From Acanthopleura granulata (taxonomy: Eukaryota; Mollusca; Polyplacophora; Chitonida; Chitonidae): a stretch of 64,000 bases of DNA. Made by a program: the position numbers and the translations under genes. The stretch lies in assembly GCA_016165875.1 (NCBI GenBank), contig JABBOT010000004.1:13455672-13519671 (forward strand), written 5' to 3'. Below, piece by piece: positions 27,401 through 42,400 of this stretch (the stretch's first letter is position 1; each line of letters opens with the position of its first letter). The notes below the pieces were generated by a model. The model did no database searches. It was not told the DNA's origin and worked only from the letters and a program-made list of their open reading frames with translations.

Positions 27401-30400
27401 TTTTCGTACCTCTTGTCATAACTGATGCTGAATTATGGCACTATGACCTAGACAACGTCCTTTAAGAAAAAAAGTTAAGACAAGTACAGCATACAAAATA
27501 TTGTGATACTGGCCCCAACTACTGATAATTCTTGCCTTTTAATGCACATGTGAATAGTGCAAGTTTGACAAATCTACATGTATGACTGGTTATGACTCAA
27601 TACTTAAAGAACAAATAAGGATAAAAGGAAGAAGGATAAAACTACAAATCAAAAGGTGTTGTATAACACTTCTAAGACATACATTGTACTAAGTCAGAGG
27701 AGGGACAATGTGCACTTAAGGAACCATGAGCAGACATGGTCTACTGGCAGTATGAGCTCAGCAGGTGGGGTACTTGGGTGCACTCAGGGTACATCGTGAT
27801 GATGGCCAACAGTATCAATGTTGAGAGTAATGTTATCAAAGGTCCCACAGTGACAGACAGCCTGTTCACCTAAATGAAAACATCATGGGGAGATATTGCC
27901 TCAGACTGGCCACTTCAACCCCCAGATGACCAGATTTTCTGTCTAAAGGTCACTATCCTTAGGTTCCCACACATGTCCCAATACCTTACACACACACACT
28001 CTTTCCTATAAACCCAACACAGATACTAAGCCTGGAAACACTATCTGTGAGGCATTGACCATCTTGATTTAATAGATCCACCCACTATAGCACTGACCTC
28101 CCTATACCCTGAGGAGTTCCTTCAGAACTCACAGCAAGCCTGTCAGTTCAAAAGCATAGTGCACTGTTGTAATGTTTTCCTTTAGAATCAGAGGACAGTC
28201 AACACTAAACCTTACCAGCTGAACTGAAAGTAATGACTTGTACAACAAACTAATATCTGGCTAAACGACAAACTAATTTGTATGTCCTGCAAAGATGAAA
28301 AGACTGAAAACTATGCCTTAGCACAGAACAGTAGCTTAAGAATTGTAAAACCAACTGATCTGCATTCAAAGGTTATACTTTTAGCTGGAAAATTCATCAG
28401 TTCCACAAATAAATAAGCTTCCAAGAGTCATGCTACAACTGTGAAATGTAAAATTTATGTTCAAGAGTTTAAAACATTCCTACAGCAGGATGTGGAGTGT
28501 ATGACCAGTTCAACTGTGAGCTAAGCAAGTTTTGTGGAGTATATGACTGGTGCAACTGTGAGCTATGCAAGTTTTGTGGAGTATATGACTGATGCAACTG
28601 TGAGCAATGCAAGTTTTGTGGAGTATATGACTGGTGCAACTGTGAGCAATGAAAATTTTGTGGAGTTTCTGTTGGGTGCAACTGTGAATGATGTAGGTTT
28701 ACCTTGGTATATCAACGATTTGACTGTAAGAAATGGGAAAGTTTTGGAGGCTATATGACTGGTGTAACACTGAACAATTTAAAATATGAGTGGACTTCTT
28801 ATTTTTATTCATTACACCAAACGTTCTTGTCTAAAGAGGAGAACAGAAACAGACCCAAGATCTCACAGTGCCATGGTGTATCCAGTAGGACAGTGACACA
28901 GGCTCCTGTACCCTGGCAGTAAGCTCAGTGTAAACACACTGACTCCACGCTAGTCTTGCTGAAAGCTGAGCTTCTCTGCTTGCATAACATTCCTATTACC
29001 CTACGCTGAAGCCTTCAGCCGCTAACTGGTGTGTAACTCTACCAATGAACTCTCTCTGAACCCTACATTTCAGCTACATTATGTTTACATTTCTTGAATC
29101 ATGTGTTTTTTAAAGAAGAAAATGTCTTTTTAGTTAAAAGATTATGTAAGTTGGCCGGTACTTCCCATCTGAAACTGTTCAAACCTGACATAATTCTATT
29201 ATCACCTGTGGATGATGAGTCATGAAGTTAGCTCCAGGCTACATACATGTAGACAATACAACACATTTTAATTCACCTGGCTAACATCTCGCATCCTAAA
29301 AACTCCTAACCCAATTTTACATATATACTTATGTTTTTTATAACTATCACCACTTAACCTCACCTAGAAAGACCACAAACAAATTATACGAAATCTAGCT
29401 GACAGAGCTAAACATAAACATTGAATGTAGAGAGCGTATTGAAAAAACATGCCTGGGTTCCTTGTTCAGCACACTGGCCTGACAGAGACATGTACATAAG
29501 AAACGTACAGGTTTATTTGTGCACTCTGGTGTTACAGTATTTTCCAAGACATAACCTGGGTGTGAAGTGGTACATCTAAGTTCTGAAGTTAGTCATACAA
29601 AAAATTGATCACTTTTTCTTAGGACTACGTTACTGAGTTAACAGCTTTCCGTTCATGCTGAGCTGTACGCAGAGAATAATTGGTGGGTCAATGTTATGTA
29701 GAATCCGTCCATTCTTTTGTTACAGAGCTACACCAGCGTCAAAACTTCTGCGTCTTAAAAGCAAGGGAAGATTACACACACTGAGCTTTCCTAAATTGTG
29801 CATTGAATCTGATACTGCACGTCACTTCGGAGCATAGAGAAACAAACTTTTTCCGCTTTGTCTGTTTTGACATCAGACATGAACATTGCTCATATCCAGA
29901 AATGATGCTGTAATTTCAAACACTTCTGACCCCATCCCAGCATAATTGCCTGACTTGACGTCGGGTGAGGTACATTATCACCTCACACCAGGCAAATTTT
30001 ATGGATACAAACGAAAGATGATGTTTTTTGAGCAATCTTCAGTTACAAGGGATAAATAGTGTTATTCATCATAAATCCTTTAGTACAGTGGTGTTAGCCT
30101 TGTTCTAGAGAATTTCCCTCGTATCATTTTTACACATCAACCCAATTTCTAATGACCGTGGAGTGGCACATTAAGTATCTTCATACACACAACTCTGTAC
30201 CTGAACATCTACACTGTAATTCCATGGAGGACTAGATGTAACCTAGTACAACTTTACAAAAAAAACCTGGAATTTTCTGTTCATGCCAATTTTGATAAGG
30301 TATAAACACTGCGGTGCATAACAATAGCTCCAAGATTCAGAAAATAATGATCACATTTTAATTTGCTCCTGAAAATTCGCTAGAAAAGGTTTGTCCAAAG

Positions 30401-33400
30401 TGGGTATTCTCTTTTAAACACTTCTTCACTTACAGCTGTGCAGGTAGAGAGACTGGCATGCATAGCTACAACTGTATATTTGGCCTATATTTATTCTAGG
30501 TAAAAAAACAAATCATAAAAATATATAATATATAGATGTATTTTATTATTCGTTAACTTACCTAAAGTATGCAGTTCTGTAAAGTTGATCCTGAGATTGG
30601 TTAATTTGAGCAGATTTTGAACTTGTTCACTGTAGGGGTCCCGAATATAAATGTTTCGGGGAAGCACTCTGAATATTACCTGAAACAGTAAACCATGTTT
30701 CAGAGGTCATCACACTGGAAAACAATCTTCATTATACACATATCACACATGTCAGGTACATCTGTCCCTGAAAACTATGTCATATCCTCTGACCTTAGAG
30801 AGTGACACTGACAGAAATAGGACTGGGTGTCCACCCTTAAGTTCAAAAGGATCAGGAGTTGGAAAAAAGAGAGTACACACGTACATGTATATGTGAAATA
30901 CAGGGGGTTTTCTAGCCAATTTCTTATTAGAAACTCAATTCGAACAAATCAGAAAACTCAATATTTTTCGCCAACATGTATCAAAAACTCAATTTATTTC
31001 ATGAAAACTGAATACAAAATTTGTCTAAAACTCAATTTTCTGATATTTCCTATAATGGTTACCACGATGAGAAAGTGGGTAGAAAAATCCCTGATTTGAA
31101 ATAGTATGACCAAGTAAGATATCCAAAAAACACGTTTTATATGTGTAAGAGAAAAATCCAGAACACCCAATGAAAATAGCCACAGGTTTACACTGGGGAT
31201 TATGAATAATATTTGTCTGGGTCAAACTGGTGAAAAATCAAACGGTTTTATGTCTTTGGCAAGTGTCTCTTTTCTTTTGAAGCAGCAACAACACAATTTG
31301 ATGTACAACATAGACTGCTAGAGACCCGGCAAGCATAACACCTTTGGCTTAGGGCATGTTCTATATATTTAACTGATTTATAAACAACAGTTTGGTGAAA
31401 AATTAAGAAGTGCATGTATGTGTTTTCAATTGGTAGCATGAACTAACAATGATTCTTTGTTATTAGTCTGAAATGTAAGGGCAAATCAAGATTTACAGGA
31501 TGATGATATGCAACAATGTTTGATATAATCAGTTCACAATTCACAAATTCTCAAACTAACAGAAGACTGAATGCTATGTACATGTACATAATATATCCTT
31601 CAGGTAGTTGCTCATGTTTCGATACTTCCAATAAAGTGTACATTTGTTAATTACCCCATCATCAGGGTATAAACTATATGTAAATACAAAAACTATAGCA
31701 TCTGGGTCATCCTTAAGAGCCTACTCAAAAGTTTTCATTGTATTTTGATAAAAGTTTTTTTTTTCTTCTATCCATGTTATTTTCTTTAAATTCCCTATAT
31801 TTTTCAAGAGCCAGAATAAAAAAAGAATTCCCTACCAACTGACCCTATTATTCCTCATAGGGTCGGGTTACACCCAACAATCAGTTTTATCAGGATGGCC
31901 TTATCCACACCAAAATATTTAAATGAAGCAATGAGAGCCAAAGTACCAAATGTAAGATCTATGCAGGAGAAATCCTTCGGCAGGCACAAGTAAAAGAAAA
32001 GCGACTTTACCTCTCCCTCAGTGGCAGGGACCACATCTGAGTATCTGGATTCACAAATGACATCAGTGAGTCGGCGCACCGGCCCTGTTGGAATGCCTGG
32101 GAAAGACTTGGCACAATCGGCAGCAAAGTAACGATAAACTTTCCAAGAATTACCAAAATCATACGACCTTTCCACTAACATGGCAGCAGGCCTGAACGTC
32201 TTGAATGTCATGATAAGATGGGTAAAATGAAACTCCGCTTCCAAGTCCAGCTGAATGGATACATTTGTGACGCCATTGCTGGCCTGCCACCATCGCCGTT
32301 TCCTGTCCTTGAAGGAAGACACGATATTCTCCACCCGATGGCTCTTCTCTGAGAACCCTTCCACATAGGGCTGACTTGAGTCACAGGTAAAACATTTGGT
32401 CACCTCCTCCAGGTGACTCACTATACAGTACCTTTCTGGATAAGACAGACCACAGGTGGAAGAGGCCCTCAAGTTATCCTCTCTGCCTATTAACAAATCT
32501 CCCGTGGCTGGGTAACAACTGCCCTGCTCACAAAGTCGCTGGCGTCGGGACAAAACACCTGAAATAGTATAAAGATATATGTTAAGACAGGAGAATAAAT
32601 GAAAAATAATGACAAAACATGAAAATATATGTAACATTAATATTTACTTATACAGTAACAGTTTCCTCCCACTATAATGCTGGCCTCCGTCATATGAGTG
32701 TGACATTCTTGAGTACAGCATAAAACACAAATCAAATAAATAAATATACCATAATTAATGTTCCAGGTTGTATGCAATATTGAAGTCTTACATATGATGT
32801 ACATATCCATTTAACAAGGTGTTAAAAAACTTGGGCCTGGGTAACAATCACTGACCTATTCCATCTTCCCAATGCACAGCCCGTCTTGGTACATATATAC
32901 AAAGGTAAAAGTAAGCTTGGAGAAGCACAAGCCTGGAAATACCTATGTAAGCAAACAGGACGACAAAAAGGGGGCAACGCTGAAAGAGTAGCATCTGAAA
33001 AAAGTGACATTTTCATTTTTTTGTCTTGGCTTTGGAAACTAGTTTAGCAATTCAGTTGATTGTCTTAAACAACGGGTGCCTTTTTGTCATACTCAGTGAA
33101 AGAATACTACGTATCTGCAACACTTCTCCCAAAATTTGCCTAAAAATGGTGGTCCACTTCAGTGGATATGCTGTATTACATGTGAGTTGGAGAGAGTTTA
33201 TAACTTTATCTGCCTACATATATAAAGGACAGAATCTTAAGCTGAACCCTTTCGGCCAGCTCTGGCATACAGTATCACCTTATGCAAGTAACTTTAATTA
33301 AGTTTTTGCCCCCGAATAAAGGATGTCAACATAGGACTTCAGCAATGAACTTATTTCTTGAAGGGACAAGACAGATAAATATTATAATACAAATGTGTAT

Positions 33401-36400
33401 CTACTGCACTCTTGCAAACACATAAAACAGGTTTCAGGTAGGTTGTTGCCTATTTGGCTAAGCTAGAACACTATCACAGATTAACCAGAATACTTGCAAA
33501 TTTATGTTCACTTGCTCTGATTCATTTTGGAATGATTATAATAATAGTGACATTGCATAAAACCCTAAACATCTGTTCATCCACTACCTATGAAATTTGT
33601 AAGATACATATATGATAACAATGTCTGTCTCCTGTACAATAAATTAATACATTCCCTAGTATTATCCTGATTAGGACTGATAATGACACGTCTGATGATA
33701 ACTGAAGTATTTGTTCAGATTAAAAGTTAACCTAAATGGCAAAAAATATCACTTCTTAAGATCTGCTTGAGATGTACGTGTGCTTTCAATGTGTACAGAC
33801 TATATATGTACAGTGCTGAAATGTTTATTGGCGGAGCTGACTACATCTGAGATAATTTTATTCAGGTAGACACTTGGCAGACAGTGCGCCATGTCAGTAA
33901 TCACCCGATTTTAGTGTCAAACCACAGGTCAGACAGGTGGGGTTTACACCTCTATACCTGCTTGAGAGGTGGGGGCGCATAACCAGAAAACCATGCACCA
34001 AAATGCCCTCCAAAATAACACGACAGGGACAACTTCAAGCACTGCTCTGAAATCAAGGTGGACTGGTGACAACTGGCCTTCAGGGCTTCAAAACTACAGA
34101 GTTTGGACAGCTTAATGCTAAATTTGACATAATGATATGCAAGGGTGATAACATCAAGTGACAGAACTATGAGAGAGTAGGGCTTATGTAAAGCCTGTAC
34201 ATGGTGTAAAGACACAAGAGGTCAAGGCATCTGAAGAAGACAAATTGCAGCCATCCATCTGTAAACAAGCTATTGCACTATGATACAACATCTGAGAACA
34301 CTAGTACTATCCCTGGCAGAAGGTAGACATACGTGCATCAACCCAGGAGCTTGTTTTTTAATGCATATAACCTAGCTACACGTACATTTGTCTGTGAATG
34401 TAAGGATAAGAAGATATGTGACCCATTTAACAAAAGTTTAAAGTGCAAGTGGAGGGCATGGAATGTACAGGCTTGCTTCATTCAGTCAATAGACATATTT
34501 AAACAAGATAACCAGAATTAACACATTTGTGTAGTTTGTGGGTATTTATCTGTAGAGGTTTAGATACAAAAAAAAAAAAAAAAAAAAATGGCAACAACAA
34601 TTTACTCTTAAGGAACATCACTTTTCCAGTTAAACCATAAAGTGTCTTACATTTACATGCATTGAAGGCACTATACTGCGTATTATTCCACATTCTCTAC
34701 AAGGTACCTTTCATATTTACTGATGACAAAACTTTTATGAGAATCACTAAATTATATAATTATATGTACCATCTGAAACAAGAGTTATAAATTATTATAA
34801 TAATTAGTTATCAGTTATCATCATTAAAATTTTAAGCATATGTGATATTTTTAAAATCATGTGTATTTGAGTGATTGGTTCAATATAATACAGTAAAAGT
34901 TACTGTACAAGTTTTGGACAGATTACAAGTGTAACACAATTAAGTGGGAAAGCCAGAACTACAACTTCTAACCTGTTCATTATTATCTCTGTTGGGTTTA
35001 TTGTCAGGGATCAAAGTACAAATCTCTAGACTTTGGGGCTATGTAAGTGATCTTCCAGTAGCTCCTATAAACGAAGCTAAAAGTGGCTCTTAAAACACCA
35101 AAATCTCATACTAAGTATCCATTTTCTTCCAATTTGCTGAAAAATGACCAAGAAATCAGATTTGTTGTCTTTATGTGCTGAGCCTGGGCTCATTTTAAGA
35201 GCCTGTTTCTATCCCCGAGAATCCCTTACAGATAAAGTGAAAAACAGACACCAAACTGATACGAGACATCTTGTTTCATCTACAAATAAAATGGTAAATA
35301 TACCTATGTAGGTGGCTTTCAAACCCAACACTGTTGTTACAAAAAAAAATCCTTCTTACATGTTTAAGGAATCTGAACAGTTTCCTTGATTTCTGATTAG
35401 TTTAGGTGTTTGTACAATGGTAAGACTCACTAATATCTAACACAACAGCCATATATGACAAATTCCTAGAATGATCTTACATAAGGGTACGCAAGGACTA
35501 ATTACTGTTTACAGTATCACCTTTGTGTACCATGTGTAATCATGTCAACAATTACCACATATGATCACCATTCAGCACATGTGGGACTTACGGCAGCAGG
35601 AAGCGTGAGTAATTAACCCACATAAACTATGCCATTGTGGCACTAATGGGTAGGGCAATCTGGTCTAGGGTTGTTCACACCAATTAGAGGAAAGGCACTC
35701 TGTATTCATCTTTTCAGGGCTTTTTTTAAATATCAAATAGTCTTTCAGGCATGACACATTTCCACACCAGAAAGTGCAGGAATATTTGAAATGCTTTCCT
35801 TGGTAGGAAGTAAGCTGAGATTTTAATGCATATAAAACATGTGACAGACCAGTAACGACAGTGATAATGGTACACACACTTTTCTTAAGGGTGTTATCCT
35901 GACTGTTTATGAGAATCCAACTCAACATGGATTCTACGGCACTGAGTATATGCATATCACAATGGTTTAATACACAAAATGCCAAGATAAAATAGCATTT
36001 CAGTGTAATGAAAGCTTAAATGGTTTGAGCTACTGCTGCATAGGTATGTCCCTTGGAGGCTGCTGTGTGGGAATATCTCAAGATACCATGTTAGCGTTAC
36101 CATGTAAGAACAACATGGAAACCATTGGTAATTCTTTACATGATGGTGATGATGCAGAGTTTGCACCATGCTGCTTGTATCCATGAAGCTTTGCACACAG
36201 GTCAAGTACATTGTAACATTTAACCTAGAAATACGCCTACATTATATAAAATCAAGTTCATATCTCATATCTCTACCAAGACAATACCTTCTAAAAGTGA
36301 ACATGTCCTCTGGTCTAAAAGCTGCACTGTGTTATATTGAGTCATTGCTCACTACAAAGTAAATCTGAAGATTCAACCTGTTAGATGGCCCTTCTCTGGT

Positions 36401-39400
36401 TGGAGTCTTGGAAAGTTTAACCTCAGCTCCAATCAGTAAGGTTTCAAAACACCAATGATTAAAAGAGCTGAAATCACTTCCCAAATTACTCAAGCAAGAA
36501 TCAGAGTGGAACAGCCATTGATAAACTCAGAGTAGGTATTTGCTTAGATCTGGTTAGTGAGAAGTCAGTAAGGGCAGCAGCTTCTTGGTCTGGCTTGGGA
36601 GAAATTACTATGATCAGTGTGAATATTTTGCTGATTTGCTGAAAAAGAGGCTGAGCTCTGGCGATACTATATGGTGTTTTATTTCTGTCATTTAAAGCTC
36701 CTGATGGTTTCACATAAGGTGGCCTTGGTATATATTCATCTATGCAATGTCAACGGCTCAAAATGGTCAACTGGGCCAAGTGAACAGTGTCGCCAGTCTG
36801 CAGCGTCTTTTGCTCAGTTTGCTTTTGTGATTGGTTGGCCCTTAAGCTGAGGCACAATCTTTGCCAGGCTTTGTCTGTGGTACATTAGTTATGGCCATAG
36901 CTGGGACTGTAACCAGAGATTTAGCAGTGCCTCCCCTAGTTATCACTCAGGGGTCGCCTTGCTGGATGACCAGGCCTCCCTGGTCATGACCTGTTTGGTA
37001 TTTTGGGTGAAATACCAAGCCTAATACAGTGGGTTAGCCCAGGGTATGGCCTTACAAGCCTCACTACCATTCACCAAATTCCTACCCATGATACTGCCAC
37101 ACCACCACACTTATAAACTCACACCCAGCTGGTAAAGATAAGCAGTTTAAGTCACTGGTCAGCCAACTTGTGGTCTCAGCATTAGAGTATCTAGGGCTTT
37201 GGAAAATATACATGAAGAGGTACATTGCACATCCAATGAACCCTACATTACAGGATATAAAGTTTACCGTGACTGCATGTCATTTAAAACATAGCAAATG
37301 AGAGATAAAATTCAGTTCACCTTCAAAATAATGGGTGGAAATATTGTGTAATTCAAATTGTGACTGATGACAAAATTCTTCTTTAGACCACTCTGCCTCA
37401 TGGAATATGAGTTTTCCATATGTATGCATATATGTATGCATATATGTTCACCTTGAACTCGCACTAACATAAAAGCAGCTTGTCCTGTACATTAGTGTTT
37501 ACATTAAAAGATATAAGGTTTGACAAAGCATGTAGGCTACTGACCATACATGTATGTATACCTGAGATGTGTATCTAGGGTTTATTGACAGGTATTATGT
37601 CTGTATACTAAACACCTTGATGGATAACTTGGACAAAATGTCAAACTATTCACATGTTGAGGGGCTAATACTTCAAATTGGCTGACAGCCCACCTGAGGT
37701 CACGCAAGTAGCTTTTCCCTGTTTGTACCTGATTACACAGGTTAAAGCCTCATCAACACAACACAACACAACATGTATGGTGACTACATTTTTCTCTGTG
37801 GATTGTCCAGATCCTTTCTCCTACATATATTTATATGTTCTGGCCCATCCTAGAATGTTCTCTTCATGGTGCTCGGCTCATTCAAACTGCTGATGACTCA
37901 TATCTGAACGTACATGCCAACAACAAAAGGTTTAGGGCTACCAAAATGATGTGTACATTAGCATGTTCTTGAGAACTCATTGCTTTATGCAGTTTTACAA
38001 ACAGCATGTTTCACTTAATTCCTCATAATAAGACTTGGATTCAACAAATACATGAATGTTACTGAGTACAACACAAAATGCATTCAGTTTTATAATAACA
38101 AGCACCAAGTGTTTGGTTGCAGTGTTTCAGATTTATCTTTGAAATAGAGCTTAAAGACCAACCAACTGCACAAGACATTGCTACATAACTGTAACAACTC
38201 CACAGTATGAGGCTGAGCATAAACATACTGACTGGCATCCTGAACACATACTGAGACATTTACTGATGCCAGATTGCTGGCACAAGAGAGACTTAATGTG
38301 AACAATGAATCTCTGATATAATTCATCTGATATAATTAAAGAGCATTGCGTCACGATTGGTAAAAAAAAAAAAATGCAAATCTTCCCAGAAAGATCTGGT
38401 AAATTATGGGTTGTACCACGCAAAAATATCTAGAGCAACAACAGCCCAGGCTGGGATTCAGTCGACTCTGAATCACAGCCACTGCACATTTCAGGGACAA
38501 TAAAAGGCTGTTCTCAGACACAACTCCCTGTACCCATAAACACATAATGACCCTCTGTAATTACTAAGGGCTGAATGCATTTAGTTGGCCTCAAGAAATG
38601 TGATCTCTTCATTAACTCGACCCATAGAAGGGGGGAGCAATGCTATAATGTTTCACACTTCCACCCATCCAATCCTCAGCATGCTTCAGCACAACAGTCA
38701 TTTTATAACTTCTGACAGGATATACAACAACCACTCAGATCATACACTTACATGTGCATCTGTGTATCATTAGAACTTTGATAACTAAGCCACTCCCAAG
38801 TTTAAAAGAAAATACATATAGATTTTACCGGGCGAAAGGTCAGCTAATGTAATTTTTACCCCATGCAGATAAAAAAGACTGGTTTACATGTTTCATACCA
38901 TCAACCATATATCAATTTAAATACTTTAAATATATTAATTCTAATATGTTACAATCCAGGGGGTCTGATGCTTCAAACCTGAGGTTAAGTGAGAAGGGGA
39001 TCTGTGAAGACATGACATGACTCTATATCTGCCCTGGGTCAACACTTATCCTGGCCAAACCACCACACTCTAAAAAACAAGCCATGTAAATCATGCAAAC
39101 TCTCTTATGCTGTACATTTTAATCTGATCAAATAGTTCCAAAACTAAACAAAAAAAATTCTGATGTTCTTTGTTTCTTGTCAATAACAGCAAGGACTAAA
39201 ATTATGTACAAACATAAGTTAATCCCCAGAATGTACATTATACATATATACAAATTTTTTTTGGTCTTACATGTAAATCAGCTTTACAAAGTACATATAG
39301 ATACACATATAGTATATACTAGAGGGGGTACAAATAGAGAAAATAAGATATCTGACTTATGTGTAACTGATGTTGATAATGAACAGGAAATGACACCATA

Positions 39401-42400
39401 ACTGCTTAATATCAGTCCTCATTCCCAAAATGTTGTTTTCATTATTGAAAATTTTGTTTTTAAATAAACCAATCTTTTTAATCACAAGGCGTCATTTTGT
39501 CAGATTTGCAACAATACTCACAACATCTTCAGATCCAACGAAATGTTCAAAAGAGCTTTTACTTCATAGTAAGTTTACAAGTATCCACACAATCAGTAAT
39601 CATTTAAGATTTGATTTGATTCATGTTCATCACTGCTAATTTTTAGGATGGCTGATTGGCAAATACATGTAATATGGTTACTAAAACAATGACAGTCATC
39701 TGTATGTGCGAATGATTGACAGAAGGACATTTCTTATTTGTTCCCCTACCCCCTCCAAACACCCTGACTACATTGCTCAAGTCAGTGAAGTGTACCTATT
39801 TTAAACTATGGAGACGGCAAGGGAAATACTATGGAATGTGAAGTTCAGGGTACAGAGAATGAATGGAAATACCTATGGTGTGTACATTGTGATGGGTTAA
39901 TAGTAGGTCACATACACACTGATGTGGAGAGAGAGGGAGACCAAAGAGAGCTGTAGGGAACAAAATGGTACCAGGTCCAACTGAAACATCTGGACAATCA
40001 CATTCCCCAGTCGAACCCCAGCCACCATACTATACCAGTTTTAAGGCACACTTTCTAAAGCACTGTCAACAATTCCAGCACAGACAAGTATTGCATTTCA
40101 GCAGACTAAAACAATATACAACTGCAGAACTAGGAGTGTGTAAAATCAGCTAACTTTGCTTGGCCTCTCTATTCCCACAGACATAGCTTTAAAAAAAAAG
40201 GCCTAAAAAAATGGCAAAATGAGAACGGCAACTAATTTCATTTTATATATTTTATTGTTTTATCTCTGCAGACTGTCAGGGTTATGTATCAGCTTGTAAG
40301 TGGTTAAAAGCCTACAGATTTAGCACATGACCTGCTCACTGTCTATGTACAACAACGGAGGTAAATGTCTCCACTTATGGGTATGAAGGATAATAATCTG
40401 CCACAAACTCAACCACAAGCTGACCCCAGGTCACGAGCTAAAGGAACAAGACACTATAACTTACACACAGCAAATCCAATCCAATCACGCAACTTCAGAA
40501 CAACTTCAGAATAGCAGAACACAGCCACTGTTGGTTTTGTAATATTTCGCTACAGGGAGATGGATTGTACCATAAAGGACAATCACAATGTGACACTAAC
40601 AGACAGCAACCCATTCTTCACAAACATGTAGCACTATAGTACAAGATGACATCTACCACAAAGCATACAGTTGTACTATGACATTAGCAGCCAGCCAGCC
40701 ATTTCTTCACATAACACCATGAAACAAGATAACTGTACCAAATGGCACAATCATACAGTGATACAGAACACAAAGGTACAAGAAGATGAACTGTACCACA
40801 AAGTATGTGGTCATAATGTGACACTAACACACACCCAGCCAATCTTCACAGAACACAAAGGTACAAGAAGATGAGCTGTACCACAAAGTATGTGGTCATA
40901 ATGTGACACTAACACACAGCCACCCACTCTTCACATAACACTATAATACAAGATTAATGGGGAATTCCTTACTGCCACAAACAAGATGTTGAAAAGCAAC
41001 ATGTACATGTAGTCTTAAGCTCTTTCCTTCATTAATATGTTCCAATTACCTGTGTATGTGTGCTCATAAAACATCTAGTCAGTAAACAAGCACTTGAAGA
41101 AGAAAACAACCTGTTCTACTGTGATTTACAAAATCTTATGAAGTCTTCAAGTTCCTCACTGTACCACAAAGCATATAGTTGTATTGTGATATTAACACAG
41201 AGAGAGCTCCTCTTCAGACAACACTATGGTACAAGATTCAAAGATGAACTGTAGCACAAAGCATCTAATCATACTGTGACACGAACACACAGACAACAGC
41301 CATTTACTGGGTCAAACTAAAAGCACTTCATTAAAACAGAATTCAGATATCTGGAGTATGTAACATAAATTAGATCAGATTTGCCAGCATGGGTATATGG
41401 TAGATGACATACCAGTATTGTTATTATATGTCGTCTGACACCAGCTTACACATTTGTTATGCTTGCTTGTGTTTAAACCAACATTTGGGCAGCAGACAAA
41501 ACTGATGAACACATTTTCAGTCGACTACAGTGCACTGTAAATTTTGCAACTGTACAGACAAACCATACATGTATGTAAATTAATTTTCTAGGAAAAGGAA
41601 TTCAACATTATCAGCCACAAAGACATACAATCATAAACAGATATCAATTCCATAAATCAATGATACATCCTCAAGTCTACTGACTGCATAGAAGTAAAGT
41701 ATCCAGGCTGTATAAAGAACTGTAAGCTCCTGTATGAAGACAACATACACTGTGTTATGCATTGCACTCTGATGCAACTTGCATGTGTTAAGAGTTGTGG
41801 TACACTGATGCAACAGCTACCTGCTGGAAATAACATGGACAGGAAAACATGTGTAGCCCACAGCATACAAGCTTAGAGCTGAAAACCATACATGTTTGGG
41901 CTCTTTCATTCCGCAGAAGAGCTCTATACTATGGCTCTTGACTTTTTAATGATTGTCATTAAAAAAAATAAATATAATGTAAAAGCAATTTATGACAGAA
42001 ACCTGACAAAGAAATGCTTGGGATTTTACCACTAGTCTCCTTTAAAACTGCTTCCTAACCTGCTCTGTAAGGTCTGTGTATATAAATAAACAATATCTCA
42101 TATTATTTACTGGCAGTGGGGTAATTTGGCTAGAACAGACTTCCTTTGTTGTGTGCATGTGTATCAGTGGAGAAAATTATGGAAACACTGCTACATGTAT
42201 TTAGTTTTTCAAAGATTGTTATTTTTATCACTTTAAGGCCAATTTTTTTTTTTCAAGCATCAAGATTTTTAAACCATTCACCTGCAAAACCGTGCTTATA
42301 TACCTAAACATCAGAAAATCTGATGATGAACAAATCTGTGCGTGCAATATGTATAATATGCTACATAAATATCATGTTCCAGACTTCTAAGGGCTTTCAT

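Larger units (their letters stand above)
24271..30561 (-). other. Laminin beta intron 3
   Basis: 6.3 kb of intron. It holds a decayed SINE (about 26020-26117), a 42-bp minisatellite (28493-28787) and one copy of the CRE-type repeat (29724-30172). Frames such as the 109-codon one at 26683-27012 show no family resemblance. Confidence 0.8.
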
